Shown: one piece after another, positions 45,662-58,000 of the stretch
Numbering within the stretch: position 1 is the stretch's first letter
Layout of the letters: each line of letters starts with the position of its first letter
From: Plecoglossus altivelis
Lineage: Eukaryota > Chordata > Actinopteri > Osmeriformes > Plecoglossidae
DNA length: 64,000 bases
Direction of reading: 5' to 3'
NCBI GenBank assembly: GCA_036571765.1
Contig: BROE01000023.1
Coordinates: 574,950 to 638,949 of the forward strand
The notes under the pieces: generated by a model
What the model was told of the DNA's origin: nothing
What the model saw: only the letters and a program-made list of their open reading frames with translations
The model's database searches: none
Program-made: the position numbers and the translations under genes

Positions 45662-48600
45662 TCAGAACTTCTTGGGACCCCAGGCGGACGTCTGTTTCGG
45701 GGCCACGCCGGTTCCAAAGGTGGGGAAATCCTCAGCACTGCTCATGTCAGGAGCCTGAAACGCAACACAACACCAACTGGTAAAAATAATAACAGACGAA
45801 TTAAGGCGATTGACTGTTTAAGTAGGGAAAACATCCTGCAATCTTGTGCATCCCTCAATCCAATGACTCTTGGGACAGAACAGGAGAAAGAGATAGAGAC
45901 AGATAGAAAGAGAGTGACAGAGAGAGTCTCTTCCTCCACCTTGTTGCCAGGAACGTTCCACGGAGCGTCCCGCACCACGAAGCCTTTAGCTGGCCCCCCT
46001 CCATTGTCATCAGCTCCGCCAGCCCCCGCTCCACCGTAGCGAGACGGAGGCTTCATGTATGCGGCCATGGTCTCTGTCTCCGTCACACTCAGCATCTAGG
46101 GTTGGGGGATAAGGAGCCAGAGGATAAGACGAGCAGAGAAAGGGATTGTTCAGTTTTTTTTTCCTTTCGGAGGCGGGGCCACTCACGTATTCCTCCTCCA
46201 GGTTCAGTAGGTGGTCGATGGCGTTGTCTACAGTCTCTGGCAGGCCGGTGACCGTCACTTTGTCCGGCTCATCCGAACCCGGCTGGGGGAAACGAATATC
46301 TACCTGCGTGCACGCACACATTTGAGGTCAGGGTTGGGGTCGCTGTCAAGAGAGTAAGGCATACACACAGACCACCATGCGCACACACAGACAGACCACC
46401 CAACACACAGCTACCTTGAACTCTTCCATGAGCTTGCGGATGGCTTTGCCGCGGGCGCCAATGATGCGTGCGTGCGTGCGGGGGTCCAGCCGTACAGCCT
46501 GGCTCACCATCTCCTGCAGCTCCGACACCAGCTGCTGGATGGAGGCGCGCGCCTCCTCGGCGTTGCGCTCGTACCCCGAGATCACAATCACGTCCTGGGA
46601 CAGGGGAGGTCACACGACGACGCAGGTCAAGAGAGGCAATTGTTTGGACGACAACACTTGCACACGCGGGTAGACACACACCTGTTGTTCGTCCCCTTTG
46701 TCAGGGAACTGGATGTTGACGTCGTGGTCTTTACGGATCTGGGAGATGACGGCTCCTTTGCGGCCGATGATCTTGGGGTGGAACTTGGGATCTACTGAGA
46801 TGATCACCTTGAAGCTCCTCAGAGCCTGCAGGGCACAAACAGTGAGGAGGTTAGAGAGAGTTTTGGGACGAGTGCAACACTAACGCAAGTGTGTTTGCAT
46901 GCATGATCATGGTTCACGTTTTTTTCTGTGTGTGTGTGTGTGTGTGTGTGAGAGATGCTAAGATTAGCTGTATGTGTTTGTGTGTTGGTGAGAATGTGCG
47001 TGCATGTGAGATGCACCGGTCAGTTGTGTTTATGTGTGCTGGTGAGAGTGTGTGTGCATGTGAAATGCAAGAATCAGTTGTGTTTGTGCGTGTGTGCAAG
47101 CTAGCAAAGTGTGTACGTACGTACGAGTGTCTGTGTGTGCGTGTTAGTGCCTGCGAATGTGTCAGTGCCTGTCTATGTCAGTGTGAGTGTGTGCACCTAC
47201 CCGGTCTTCCTGTTCAGCCTGCAGCTCCCTCACCCTCTCCAGCAGGCCCAGCCTGGCTCTCTCCACGTTGGCGTCCTGCCCTGTTACCTTGATCACATCC
47301 CACTGCTGCTCGGGCTGCGGCACCCAGATGTTCACCTGCCCACACACACACACACACACAATTTTAGGAGTTCTCCAGTGATGCCGCTGCACTTGGATCC
47401 CCCCTCTTGCGGTAGGACCAGAGGGGGGGCACTGTTCCGTCACCTCGTACTCCTCCATCATCTTGCGGATGCCGATGCCCTTCTGGCCGATGATGTAGCG
47501 GTGGAGGTCATAGGACACCTCCACGTCCACTGTGATTGGGACCAGGGCCTGAAGGGGAGGGTAGGGAGGAGGTAAACAATGAAATACAGCAATGTATTAA
47601 TTCTAGGGGGAAAGGTGAGAAAAAAAAAAGTAATCGAGAGAAAATCTTTTTTAAAGACTAGTAGGGAAAGTAGTGAAAGGTTGTGATTACCAGCAGGGCT
47701 GCCTTGGCCAGTTCACACTTCTCTGCCCTCCCAGAGATGACGATGATGTCACACTTGCGGGGGACAAACTCCACCTCCGGGCTGGCGTCACCGTTCTCCT
47801 GGGGTGGGGGCTCCTGACCTAGGACGTCACCATGTAACCACAGCAGAAGTGAACATCTTCAACCTGCGTAAGGTAATTCTCTTTACAAACGGATCTAACA
47901 CCAAAAACTGTGTGTCCAGTTGAAAAACATGACCCAGGACCACTACTGAGTTCTGTATCAGACAGGGACAACATTCCTCTCCCACAACTCCCTGAAACTG
48001 GTCTTCTCAGTTCCCAGACATATACAGTCTGTTGTTAAAAGAGAGGATGCTATACAGTTAATATTTTACATGTTTTCCATTTCTAAAGTGAATACATAGG
48101 GGTTTATGAGATTTCAATAATCGCATTCTGATTTTCTCCATTTTCCACATCCCAACTTTTCTGGAAATGGGAAATGGGTATTTACCAGGGACAAAAACAG
48201 TTTTATTATTTTGTTTTATTTAAAAACTACATATAAAGCTGCTGTAGTGTTGTTTCAAAGTGTCAATTTATTTTCTTTTGTAATTTATAAATAAAAATTC
48301 AAAAAAGAAAGACAAAGGAAAAGAAAGCAGATACCTAGTAGGAGGAAGCTGGAAGAGTGTATGGGGTCTGACCTGAACTGTCATCCCTCTCTGGGAACTT
48401 GATCTGGACCTCATGGTCCCTGGTGAGCTGCTGGATTCGGCAGCCTTTAGGACCCATGACGGCCCGGTGGTACCTCTGGGGCACTGCTACGTCCACGCTC
48501 ACCTGGGCCTCCTGGTGGGGTGGGGGGGTGGGGGTGAGGAAGGGAAGGAGGAGAAAGAAGGTAAAAAATGGCAAGTGAGAGAGATTAACACAGACAGCGT

Positions 48601-51600
48601 AGACCAGGGTTTTCAGTCATTTGCCTACTGCGACCTGTTTTCTTTTGTACGCCGTCATCCGTAAACTCCCCAAGGAGAGATGTTTTGTAAAAAGAGCAGG
48701 AGTCTGTCCGATCCAATCAGAGCTGGTTGGCCAGCTAAAAAATGGCATTCGAAAGTTGCAGAAATTAATGATTCGACATGCGTCATTTGGAAATACGATT
48801 TGACAACAGAGGTCATTGTTGCCCAAATATCCGAGAGTGTGTAGTGAAATGCACTTAAAGGCTGCAGCAATGGGCAGAGGCATCCTTATTACATTTCTTA
48901 CCTCTGAGAAATCCTGGTGTACACAGTCAGCCAAAACAGAACCTTGCATCCATCTGCTAGTTCTTGTCTCCATCTCACACTCTCTCCCTCCATCCCTGTC
49001 TCTCTCTCCCCCTCTCCCCCGCTCCCTTTCTCTTTCACATGCACACACACCTCTCTCGGCCCTCACCAGGTCCTCTATGATCTCCTGGATCCGTCGTTTG
49101 GCCGCCTCCACACAGTCTTTGGCCCCCTTCAGGGTGACGCGTTCAGTGTGCGTGCCGGTGCGCGGGAAGCTGACGGCCACGCCGCCATACTCCTCGGCCA
49201 GCTCCCGCAGAACCTGGCCCCGCCGGCACACAAAGTACCTGTGGTGACGCGCCTCCACCACCATGCTGTCCTCCACCACGTCATCCTGGACCGGGTGGGG
49301 GGCAGGGGGAGGTTAGTATTAACAGGGGACACAATCGTTTAATACCATTATCTATTCTTGAACTTTTCCAACAAAGGGTTGATGAAATGAGTTTTTTTCC
49401 GCTGTATGTGCCATGTCGATGCTGTTGGTGCATCAACGTTAAACTTTAAGGGTTTGAAAGCGAAGGCTCTATCAATGCAGGAAGTGTCTGGAACAGGGTT
49501 AGCGGCAAAAATAACTATAATTTAAATGTTATTTAAGCTGATGATGAATGTTTTATATTTAATGGGTTAGCGTTTATCTAAAAGCAGATGCCTAAAATTT
49601 GGGTGCCTCGCGCTGGTCTGTACCAGGTTTTTGACAAGCGTCTCCAGTTCTTTCTGGGCAAGTCGCACGGCCTCCTCTCGCCCCACGATGGTGATAAGCT
49701 CCTGCTCCGAGTCGTCCGGTGAGGGGAAGATGATGCGGGCACCGGTGCGGTCCCGCACTCGCCGGATGTTGGCTCCGCCCCGTCCAATCAGGAACTTGTG
49801 ATACTCAGGCTTTGCCAGCAGCTCTGTGGTGAAGTTGTTGACTTGCTGGAAATGTTTAGAGAAGAGAGGGAGAGAGAAGGGAGAGGGGTGGGGGGGTGAA
49901 AATAGGGTGGTGTGTATAAAATGGAAAAGGAAGAATGAACCGCTTTCTCTCTCTAAGGCTACGTTCAGACTGCAGGTCAAAACTTTGCCCAAATCTGATT
50001 TTAGTTTCGCTCTCCACCTAAATAAACATGCATTAGATCTATTCCAAAATAGTGAGAACTGGCAAAATAATGTGAAAAGCCAAATAAATCTGATCTGAGC
50101 AATAAATGTAACATGAGCATAATCTGCCTCTTTCACTGAGTAAATTCCTCAGATGAATCCTTAACAATGGTCTCTTTCCAGCTCGTTGCTGTTAATAATT
50201 TCATGTCTTGCACCCCCTCCCTAATTTTTCTTCCCATTTCTCACATCCTCACAGTCTCCCATCACCTCGCAGGCAGCTGTGGCAGCTTCAGTCCTCCCAT
50301 TCTCCCTCTCAACTCATTCTCCTTCCTCTTTCATCTCCCTCTCCTCCTCCTCGCCTCTCCTCTCCCCTACCTTCCGCTCAAATCCTTCCCCTCTTCTCCT
50401 TATTGATCTCCTGCTCCTATCTTCTCTTCTCCGTTACCTTCCACTCCCTCTCAAATCCTTCTCTCCTCTCCTCCCTCTTCATCTCCCCCTTCCCTCCCGC
50501 TATCTTCTCTTCTCTTTCTCCCTGTCTTCTCCCTTCCTCTCACCTTCTCCTCAGCCAGCTGGAGCAGCTGTCTCTTTGCACGCTCCACCTCCCCAGCGGG
50601 GCCCCGGATGGTGACCCTGTCGGAGCCGGAGCCCTCAGAGGGGAAATGGATGTGAACCCCTCCGCATTCCTCCATGATGGAGCGTACCAGGCAGCCCTTG
50701 GAGCCAATCAGAGAGTTGTGAAGCTTGGCAGGAATGGTAACCTCCATCTCTTTGATGTTGGCCTGGAGGGAGGGAGGAAAAATCATCATGACATATGCAC
50801 TGTACACCCAGGAAAAAAATAGAAACCAGAAAGAACACTTCCTGCTCACCAATTCTCTCTGGATGGTCAAGATCTTATCCCTGGCTGCCTCACAGTGGAC
50901 CTTCCTGCCTGTGATGACGATCATTTCTGAGTTACTGTTCTCTGTGGGAAGGTCGATCTTGGTGTTGGTCTCCTCACGGATCTGGAGAACGTGCACAAAC
51001 ATACACACACCACGCACGCACGCACACACACACACACACACACGTCAAATGTGACAGTCTCCCTTCTGAAACCCACTTTCCTGTTTAAAACTGACCTTTT
51101 TGATGTTGGCGCCTCCTTTGCCGATTATGTTTTTGTGGAACTGTTTGAAGATGGGCACTGACAGAGAGTAGCTGTTCTCTATCTGCAGAGAGAGAGAGAC
51201 AGAGAGACAGAAAGAGAGAGAGAGAGGAGGCCACAGTGATTTAACAAGACCATAGCTCACTATCATCATAGGATTGGTGGGTTTAAGACAAGGGGATCTC
51301 GTTACCAGGTCGGCAATGAGCTTCTGGAGAAACTTGTTGCATTTCTCCACCTCATTCTTGGGCCCTCGGAGCTGCACGATGTCGCTCTTCTGGGCCGGGT
51401 CGGGGAAGTTAATAATGACCTGAGGGTGACACATCAGGCTTTGACCCTGAACTTTTTTTGTCACATAGATGGGCCAGGTGGCTCAGAATTGGTTGGAATG
51501 GCGAGACCCGAAGAGTCTACCTCAGGAAACTTGTCTCGAACTTCCTTGATCTTCTCCCCCTTCTGGCCGATGATGGAACGGTGGAACTTCTGGTCCACGA

Positions 51601-53125
51601 TCAGATCTTTGGTGCGCTCGTTTTCCTGGGGAGAGGGAGAGCCAGGTGACTCGTGCATACTTTTTCAGGGCATCAAGTAGAGGGATTATTCCAAAGGGTC
51701 ATCAAATCAAAATAAATCAGATCTACAAAATTCCAGCCCAATGGCTGCCCTCACCATCCTCTGAACCATCTCGATCAGCTCCCTGCGGGCCAGCTGCACC
51801 CCCTTGGGGTCCCCCTCGATGCGGACCAGGCCGCTCCTGTCTGTGTCATGGGGGATTCGAACCGACACCTTGTACTGGTCCTTGATCCGGTTTACTAAGG
51901 TTAGGAGAGAGGGAGGAGAAAAGACGAGGAGGAGCGGAAGAAGGGACATCAAGTTCAGATAGGAGGGTTGTGTATGTGCACGTGAGTGTGCATGTGACTA
52001 TTGTGTGTGCGAGTACACACTCACTGTTTGACCCGTTCTTCCCAATCAGGTGTCTATGGAAGCGCTGTTCGATGTTTACCTCGGTGTAGTCCATCCTCAC
52101 CATCTGGAACCAGAAAGTACTCTCATGCAGGAGCAGTTCCCATGACTACCAGGAAATTCTTAGATACTTCCAACTGCAGCGTAGGTATCGACTTCAAGGA
52201 AGCCAGCACTTTTGCATTTAATGAATGAATACATCTCATTGTTGTGTATTTGGCTCATGAAGGGTCACTTTTATACATTCTTTTGGTTTGGTTGAAGAAC
52301 TATATATAAAAACATTATTACAGTATAACTTGTGAGATCAATTTCAACATTGCTTTGTGCAGCTCAACATGTTAGTGGCCATGCCTATATATTTATTTCT
52401 TGTGAATAACATCCAAACAGCTCCACAGATGCAAATCCTTGGGTACTGAACAATACACGTCACATTTCACAACTTCATACACAGCCCAGTTCTCTAGATA
52501 ATCACTACACAGACACACACTAAGAGAAATAATTTTTGCCTTTATGGTTAGATTTACCACAGTCATTTTGGTTGAACAAAGTAGTAGTAATATAATTTGA
52601 GGTTTGAAGTTGGCAAGTGAGCATTTTTCTCTCAAGATAGAGCCTGCAGATTGATGTAAAATGTTTTAATGCATACATAAAGCCTAAAGAACTTTTAATC
52701 TTAAGTGTATCTTAGTTATCAGCAATTCGCTGAAAGCATTTTGGAGAGGCATATTGATCGTCAAAAGTTGTCAGTATGCTAGGAATCATTTTCCAATTGT
52801 ATTCCAACAAACACCAAGATAAATACAGACGCCAGCGCTTATGCAGAGCCTTGTTATGATGTTTAGCCTAAAAGTAGATTTAAATACCCCCCTATTCATT
52901 TAGTTATTCTGCTTTAGAGCTTCAAAATAGCACAGCTGAATTTTATGGGGAATGTAGTTCCTGTTACTCAGGCATAGGCAGCTTGCTGTACAGCAGGGTG
53001 TCAATGAAGCTTCTACTGACCAGGTCATTGATGATGTCCTGGATCTGAGCCTGGGCCTGTTCCACCTCCCCTGTAGGCCCTTCTAGACTGATCCTCTCCT
53101 CACCGTCTGTAAACTCAATATGTAC

Positions 53126-53197
<72 letters not shown>

Positions 53198-56100
53198 TCA
53201 GAGGTCAGGTCAAACGATTTAGTCACCTGCTTTAATCTCCTCCATATGGCAGCCAAGAGAAGTGTGTTCCGTGTCCCTCCCACGGTGCATATTTCCCCAT
53301 CTCCCTTGTGTCTCCTCGTCTTCCTTCGTCTTAATTTTCATGAGCCGCCTCGCGTTGCCCTCCCTTCCCCTCCCCTCCCACCTCCGTTTCCCCCTCTTTT
53401 TATCTCAGTCTCTTTCATCCCTCCCCTCCCTCACCCTGGGTAGCTGCTGTGTGATGCGTCCGATGTTTTGGCCTTTCTTGCCAATGATGAAGCGATGGAG
53501 CCACGCGGGGGCGGTCACCTCCACCACCATCACACTCTTGGCCTGCAGAAACCAGGGGGGAGGAGCGGGTAAAAACAGTGACCATTGTGACCAGCTCAGT
53601 TCTCTAGATAATCACTACACAGATACGCACTAAGAGAAAGGGAAGTCAACAAATGAAAAAAAGAGGAGAGATCAACCCAAAGAAAAGCTGTCTGGCGCAT
53701 GTTGTCTTATGCCCACTCATACGACAGCACATAAATCATTACGGTAGCAGTCCTGTTCTGCTGGAGTTTCAAACTAGGGGTATAACAATACATGTAGTTG
53801 TGTAGAACCATTCAGTACGAGGCTTTTCGGCTTGGTACCCACGCAGGACGAACAATTCACTGGACTAATCCTGTTACGTTTGGAAAATGAAAGCTTAAAA
53901 ATTGTGTGAAATACAATGCTCTCGTTGCCACTGCACTCAAGACAGAATAAATGATGTTAAAAGGCAAAGTGCTGTCTGCTTCTTAAATCCTAAAAGAAAA
54001 AGACTCTAAACCATGACAGGCTGGCAGACACGTCTACACTAAGCTAGCTTAATGTAATTATGACCATATGTTTCAGTTTTATGTGCTGTAAAGAGGACAC
54101 CTCAGAAGATGGGTCAGATCATACGTTACGATCTTAGTTTTGATAATAAAGATTATAAACGTTCACTCTGGCATTCATTCTTTTATTTCCCAAAAAGAAT
54201 CGAACCAGGTCACCACTGTATTGAACTAAACCACTAATTTTATGAACCGTTACCCCTTTATAATGGAGAGTCAATAACAGGGACCAGGCTTAGCAAGCCA
54301 ATCGTTAGCTAATTTCTCATTTCTATACGGTTCTGTCTTGCAGCCATGTTCTCTGCCTCGCTCACCTTGGCATAGACTTGTGTGAGGGCGGGGCCGAGCT
54401 TGTCAGGCTCCCCCCGCAGGATGATGGTCTCAGAGCCAGAGTCCAGGGGAGGCATCTCCACGGAGACGCCTGTGGCCTCCATGATCTCATGCAGGGTGTT
54501 ACCCTTGGGCCCAACGATGTACTTGTGCTGCGACTTCTTCACCTCAACTGAGATGGTGGTGGTTTTCCTCTTCTGCAGGGTGGGGCAGTGAGTGGATGGA
54601 AAGAGGGCAAGAGAGAGAGATACAGACACAGCGAGTTAGATATATGTAGAGAGAGGAAGAGACGTAGAGGGATAGAGAGACCGACTTAGACCGAGTCAGA
54701 GAGAGAGAAAACGAGACAGAACAGTAAGAAGTGGATGAGAAAGTCAAAAAGAACATACACAAGTTAGCCACAGAGAGTCAGCAAGGAAGACGGGGGGAGA
54801 CAGGCAGAGAGACATAAACAATAAGAGGAGAGGAGAAGTGACAAGGAGGGGTAGTGATCTAGAGTGACAAGGACGGAGGTCGAGCGATGGCGAGTGGACA
54901 GAAAGGACAAAAGGAGGAACGGGGGGGGGGGGGGGGGGGGGGGGGGGCATCTCCGATCTGAGCTCCAAATTAGAATTCCCATTCTGTTCTCGGCTCAAAT
55001 CCAATTTGCTCATTATCTCTGCCCGGCTCAGTAATAAACACTACCATCCCCTGTCCGATAGGAACATCAAATATTACCTCTGTGTTCTATCAATCCATCC
55101 ATTCCTTTTTTCCAAGACCAAGCCCTTTTCATGGCTTATGTAGTCTGTCTATACAAACACACACATAAGTTTGTTTTCCTATCTGAGTGGGGCCCTTACC
55201 ATTTACTTCCATTCTAAATGGTGTTGTCTCGTAAATCCTGACCACTAAGTTTAACCCTTAATGTAATCTGATCCTTAACGCTATCTTTGAAACACCTAAA
55301 AAAAAACATGAGGAAATGCATCTGAAGTTATGGGGCTTTTTTAAATAAATAAACAACACAAAATCAAACAGACACCTTGTCATCGTAGATGGCACAGATG
55401 CGGGCGATGGCGAGAGCCACGGCCTCCTTCTCTCCGGTGATGACTATCTCATCCTTGTGCAGGCTGGGAGGGGGGATGCTGATGCGGGCGCCGGTCTCCT
55501 GGCTCAGCTCCTGCACCAGGCGGTTGTGGGCGCCGGCGATGAAGGGGTGGAAGGCCTTCTCCAGGGAGAGACGCTCCACCGCTCGCTTGTCCTGCAGGGG
55601 GGGAGGGGTAGAGGAGATGGGTTTGGGGTAGCGATAGTATTGAATAATGTTTTGATGTTAAAAGCATCCATTGCCACCAACAACGATCTCCTTCCCCTCT
55701 GGTTCTTCTAACCTGCTCGGCTGAGATGAGCAGAATCTCGTGGCGGGCCTTCTCGATGCCGTCCTTGGTGCCCGTGATGCGGATGTTGGTGCTGACATCG
55801 TCCGGCCGCGGGATGGCGATTTTGGTTGCGGTCTTCAGCTCAAGCTCCTGGAGCTTCTCGCCGTTCTTGCCAATGACGAAGCGGTGATGCTCCTTGGGGA
55901 TGGCCACCGATGCAGAAGCCTGCGTACGGGAAAAAACCCAGCGGCTCAGAAGTGAAAATTATACTTCTGTACCAGGAAGAAGAAGACCATACATGGGCTA
56001 GATAGGAAAAGACACCCTGAATCACAACTGCGGTGGTGCACACACACACACACATGCGCAAATCAGCAGAGTATATTGTGCCTCAACTTCGCTTTTAATG

Positions 56101-57212
56101 CTGAGTTCAGATAACAGGATCCCAGGTTGATGAGTGTGTGTGTTTGTGTGTGAGAGAGACAGAGAGACAGAGAGACAGAGAGACAGAGACTGAGAGAGAA
56201 CATAGAGAACATGCATTTTACGCTCAAACACCAGACGGCGAGTCTTGTGATTTGACCGTCATTCTCAGAATGGCTCAGAAGTGAGAGAGGTGCACACTCA
56301 AGAGGTGCAATCATCGTTTGCTCCACTCCTCACAACTAGTATTTAAAACTATAAATAATGAAATGAAAAGGAGGTTCACATTGGTCAGAAGAGCAGGTGG
56401 GGGTGGATAGTTGAGCCAGGTGCACACTGCGCTGTCATTTATGCTAGTCCTGAGCTGAACCAACATCCAGTTCACCCCACCTGTGTCTGTAGCCGTGCCA
56501 CAATTTCCTTGCGGGCCTTCATGACCGAGTCCAGTTTCCCGGTCACCATGATAGAGAGCCCCTGGTCCTTGGACAGAGACAGCTCAATGTGAGCCCCGGT
56601 CCTATGCATGATGTCCAGACACACCTTGGCCTCCTCCCCCTCCCCAAACTGGCTGTTATCCTTGTAGCGCCGCTCCTCCAGGGGCACATGGAACACCTGC
56701 ATGAGGACCAGAAGGTGATCAAAGGACGGTTTATGGATGGTTCCAGAAGGTGGTTTTATTCCGATGTTAGTGAATGAATGTGTGTGTGTGTGACCTGGGT
56801 GATGACTGAGGCTTTGATGGGCCTGATCTTGCTGCTCCAGGCTCCTGCTGGCTCCCCAGCCTTGTCCCCAGGGGCCCCTTTTTCAGGCAGTGGGGGGAAG
56901 GCCTCCAGGTAGGTGGGGATGTAGGCTTCATCTTCTGGTACGCCACCTAAGGAGGGAGGGAGGGATGAAGGTATGGATGATATGGCATATGGTTGAGCAG
57001 ATGGATGGATGGGGAAAGAGAGAGGATCGAAGACAAATATAAAATGGGCTTAATCTACAAAGCATTTGATGAAATGCTGTACCAGGCAGTAGCTGAACCC
57101 CTTCCTAGTAAAGGACAGCCCCTCTGGTGCCCTTACCAGTCATCTCCTGGTCCTTGAGCCCGCTGCGGTGCTCAGCAAAGCTCTCCGGAGTCAACACAGC
57201 CACTGAGCTCAT
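45662..57212 (-). CDS. hdlbp: Vigilin (HDL-binding protein), multi-KH RNA-binding protein, 26 coding exons
   Basis: Vigilin binds many mRNAs and ribosomes through tandem KH domains. Exons from 5': 57137-57212, 56795-56946, 56481-56696, 55713-55919, 55376-55591, 54366-54572, 53435-53542, 53021-53125, 52025-52103, 51755-51894, 51521-51625, 51306-51419, 51096-51182, 50850-50981, 50544-50762, 49624-49845, 49067-49285, 48373-48511, 47691-47818, 47444-47548, 47201-47335, 46682-46825, 46415-46594, 46187-46303, 45940-46095, 45662-45754. All phases join, giving 1266 residues (human about 1268). The start is MSSVAVLTPESFAEHRSG and the end WGPKKF. Classic GXXG loops include GKNG, GPKG, GKKG, GQKG, GKGG, GSKG, GRGG, GRKG and GARG; a few repeats are degenerate (IAGAHNR, VCRRGQ, and the first repeat). 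Most exons are phase 0 at both ends. Which teleost duplicate (a or b) cannot be told. Confidence 0.95.
46931..46951. repeat. (GT)n microsatellite in hdlbp intron
   Basis: GT repeat in the intron between coding exons 21 and 22, followed by several diverged GTGTGAGATGCA-like repeats to about 47090. Confidence 0.8.
47341..47360. repeat. (CA)10, acceptor-proximal in hdlbp
   Basis: On the minus strand this is a (TG)10 tract five bases before the acceptor of hdlbp exon 21 (exon edge 47335). Confidence 0.85.
52482..52529. repeat. 48-bp direct repeat, copy A (hdlbp intron 8)
   Basis: Matches copy B at 53592-53639 at 45 of 48 positions. Its core GTTCTCTAGATAATCACTAC and the end CTAAGAGAAA form a stem (TTCTCTAG with CTA-A-GAGAA, one bulged A) around a loop of about 22 bases. 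Similarity stops abruptly at both ends. It is no recognised repeat or RNA family. Confidence 0.85.
53129..53194. repeat. (CA)33 microsatellite abutting the hdlbp exon 8 acceptor
   Basis: 66 bases of pure CA. On the minus strand this is (TG)33 ending three bases before the exon edge at 53125, and it stands in for the pyrimidine tract. Likely polymorphic. Confidence 0.95.
53592..53639. repeat. 48-bp direct repeat, copy B (hdlbp intron 6)
   Basis: Second copy, same orientation, 1110 bases from copy A. The two copies bracket coding exons 7 and 8, which together encode one KH domain. The hairpin arms are identical in both copies; the three differences lie outside the arms, two of them in the loop. 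Confidence 0.85.
54921..54947. repeat. Poly-G run (27 G)
   Basis: Twenty-seven consecutive G in an hdlbp intron (poly-C in the transcript), next to a purine-rich GAGA tract at 54600-54900. Confidence 0.85.
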
Positions 57213-57238
57213 GGTATAAGAGTTATTCCGCTGTTCCA
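57213..57238 (-). other. hdlbp: hdlbp 5' UTR part of the first coding exon
   Basis: On the minus strand the acceptor TAATTAG ends at 57239, and 26 noncoding bases precede the ATG. The gene therefore has at least one further upstream leader exon. Confidence 0.6.
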
Positions 57239-57835
57239 CTAATTACAGATGGGGGAAAAATAGGGAATTGTGTTCAACCTTTAAAAAATGTGATTTGCAC
57301 ATATCTTAAGCATACGTAAAGAGCTGATCTCCTAAAATTAGCATGACTAGGCCAAAACCAACTAAATACACATTTGAATAAATCCTTGGCTAACAAAATA
57401 TATAGCCATCCTGTGTGCAATCTTTAGGGTTTTTTCCATAGGATCTCTAGGGTTTCTAATCCCAGCAGTGACCACACTACTTATGGGAGTCCCCAGTGGC
57501 CCTTGTTCTGCACCTGCAAGGCCCAATTAACACTTCACTACTAAAGAAATCAAATAGCTAAAGCCTAATATTGAGCAACTATGTACTGTTTACTCATTCC
57601 ATACATTTCAAGTACACCTTTGAACACTTTTAAATCAAAGAGACATTCTGGTCCGATGGATACCTACGACTCCAGTTGGTATTGGAATTATAAGGAACAG
57701 GTGATGTTTTCATTAAGTAAATAGATGTTGATAGATAGATGTAGATAGTTATTGGACTAAAAAGAACTATGAAATATATTAGGCCAACGACAAACAAACG
57801 AGCTACCCTCGTTCCTGGACGAAGCAGACGCTCAC

Positions 57836-58000
57836 CTGCAAAAGGTCGTTTACCAGAGAGTCCGTCCCGTTGAAGGCTACCGTAATCGCTTCAGTGTTGG
57901 TCTGTCAGTTTGGTCCTGACAGCAGCAGGCGGGAGGGAAACATCTCAAACAAAAGAAGAACTCTCGCAAAGCAAAGGGGCTACAGTACACTGCTGAAGGT
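57836..58000 (-). other. hdlbp: Candidate hdlbp leader exon and CpG-rich region
   Basis: On the minus strand a TTTTGCAG|GTGAGC donor lies at 57835/57836, a strong splice donor upstream of the first coding exon. The segment is richer in CG than its surroundings. The 5' end is unknown; the upper limit given here is a guess. Confidence 0.35.

Noticed and set aside
48617..49279. 220-codon minus-strand frame
   Set aside because: It is hdlbp coding exon 17 extended by intron read-through. The intron part (48620-48900) shows no domain, and I could not assign it to a known repeat.
52482..52529. The 48-bp hdlbp repeat as a C/D or H/ACA snoRNA or an iron-responsive element
   Set aside because: On the transcribed strand there is no proper box C/D pair, no H/ACA hairpin-hinge layout and no C-bulge/CAGUGN loop. 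It is kept only as an unexplained repeat.
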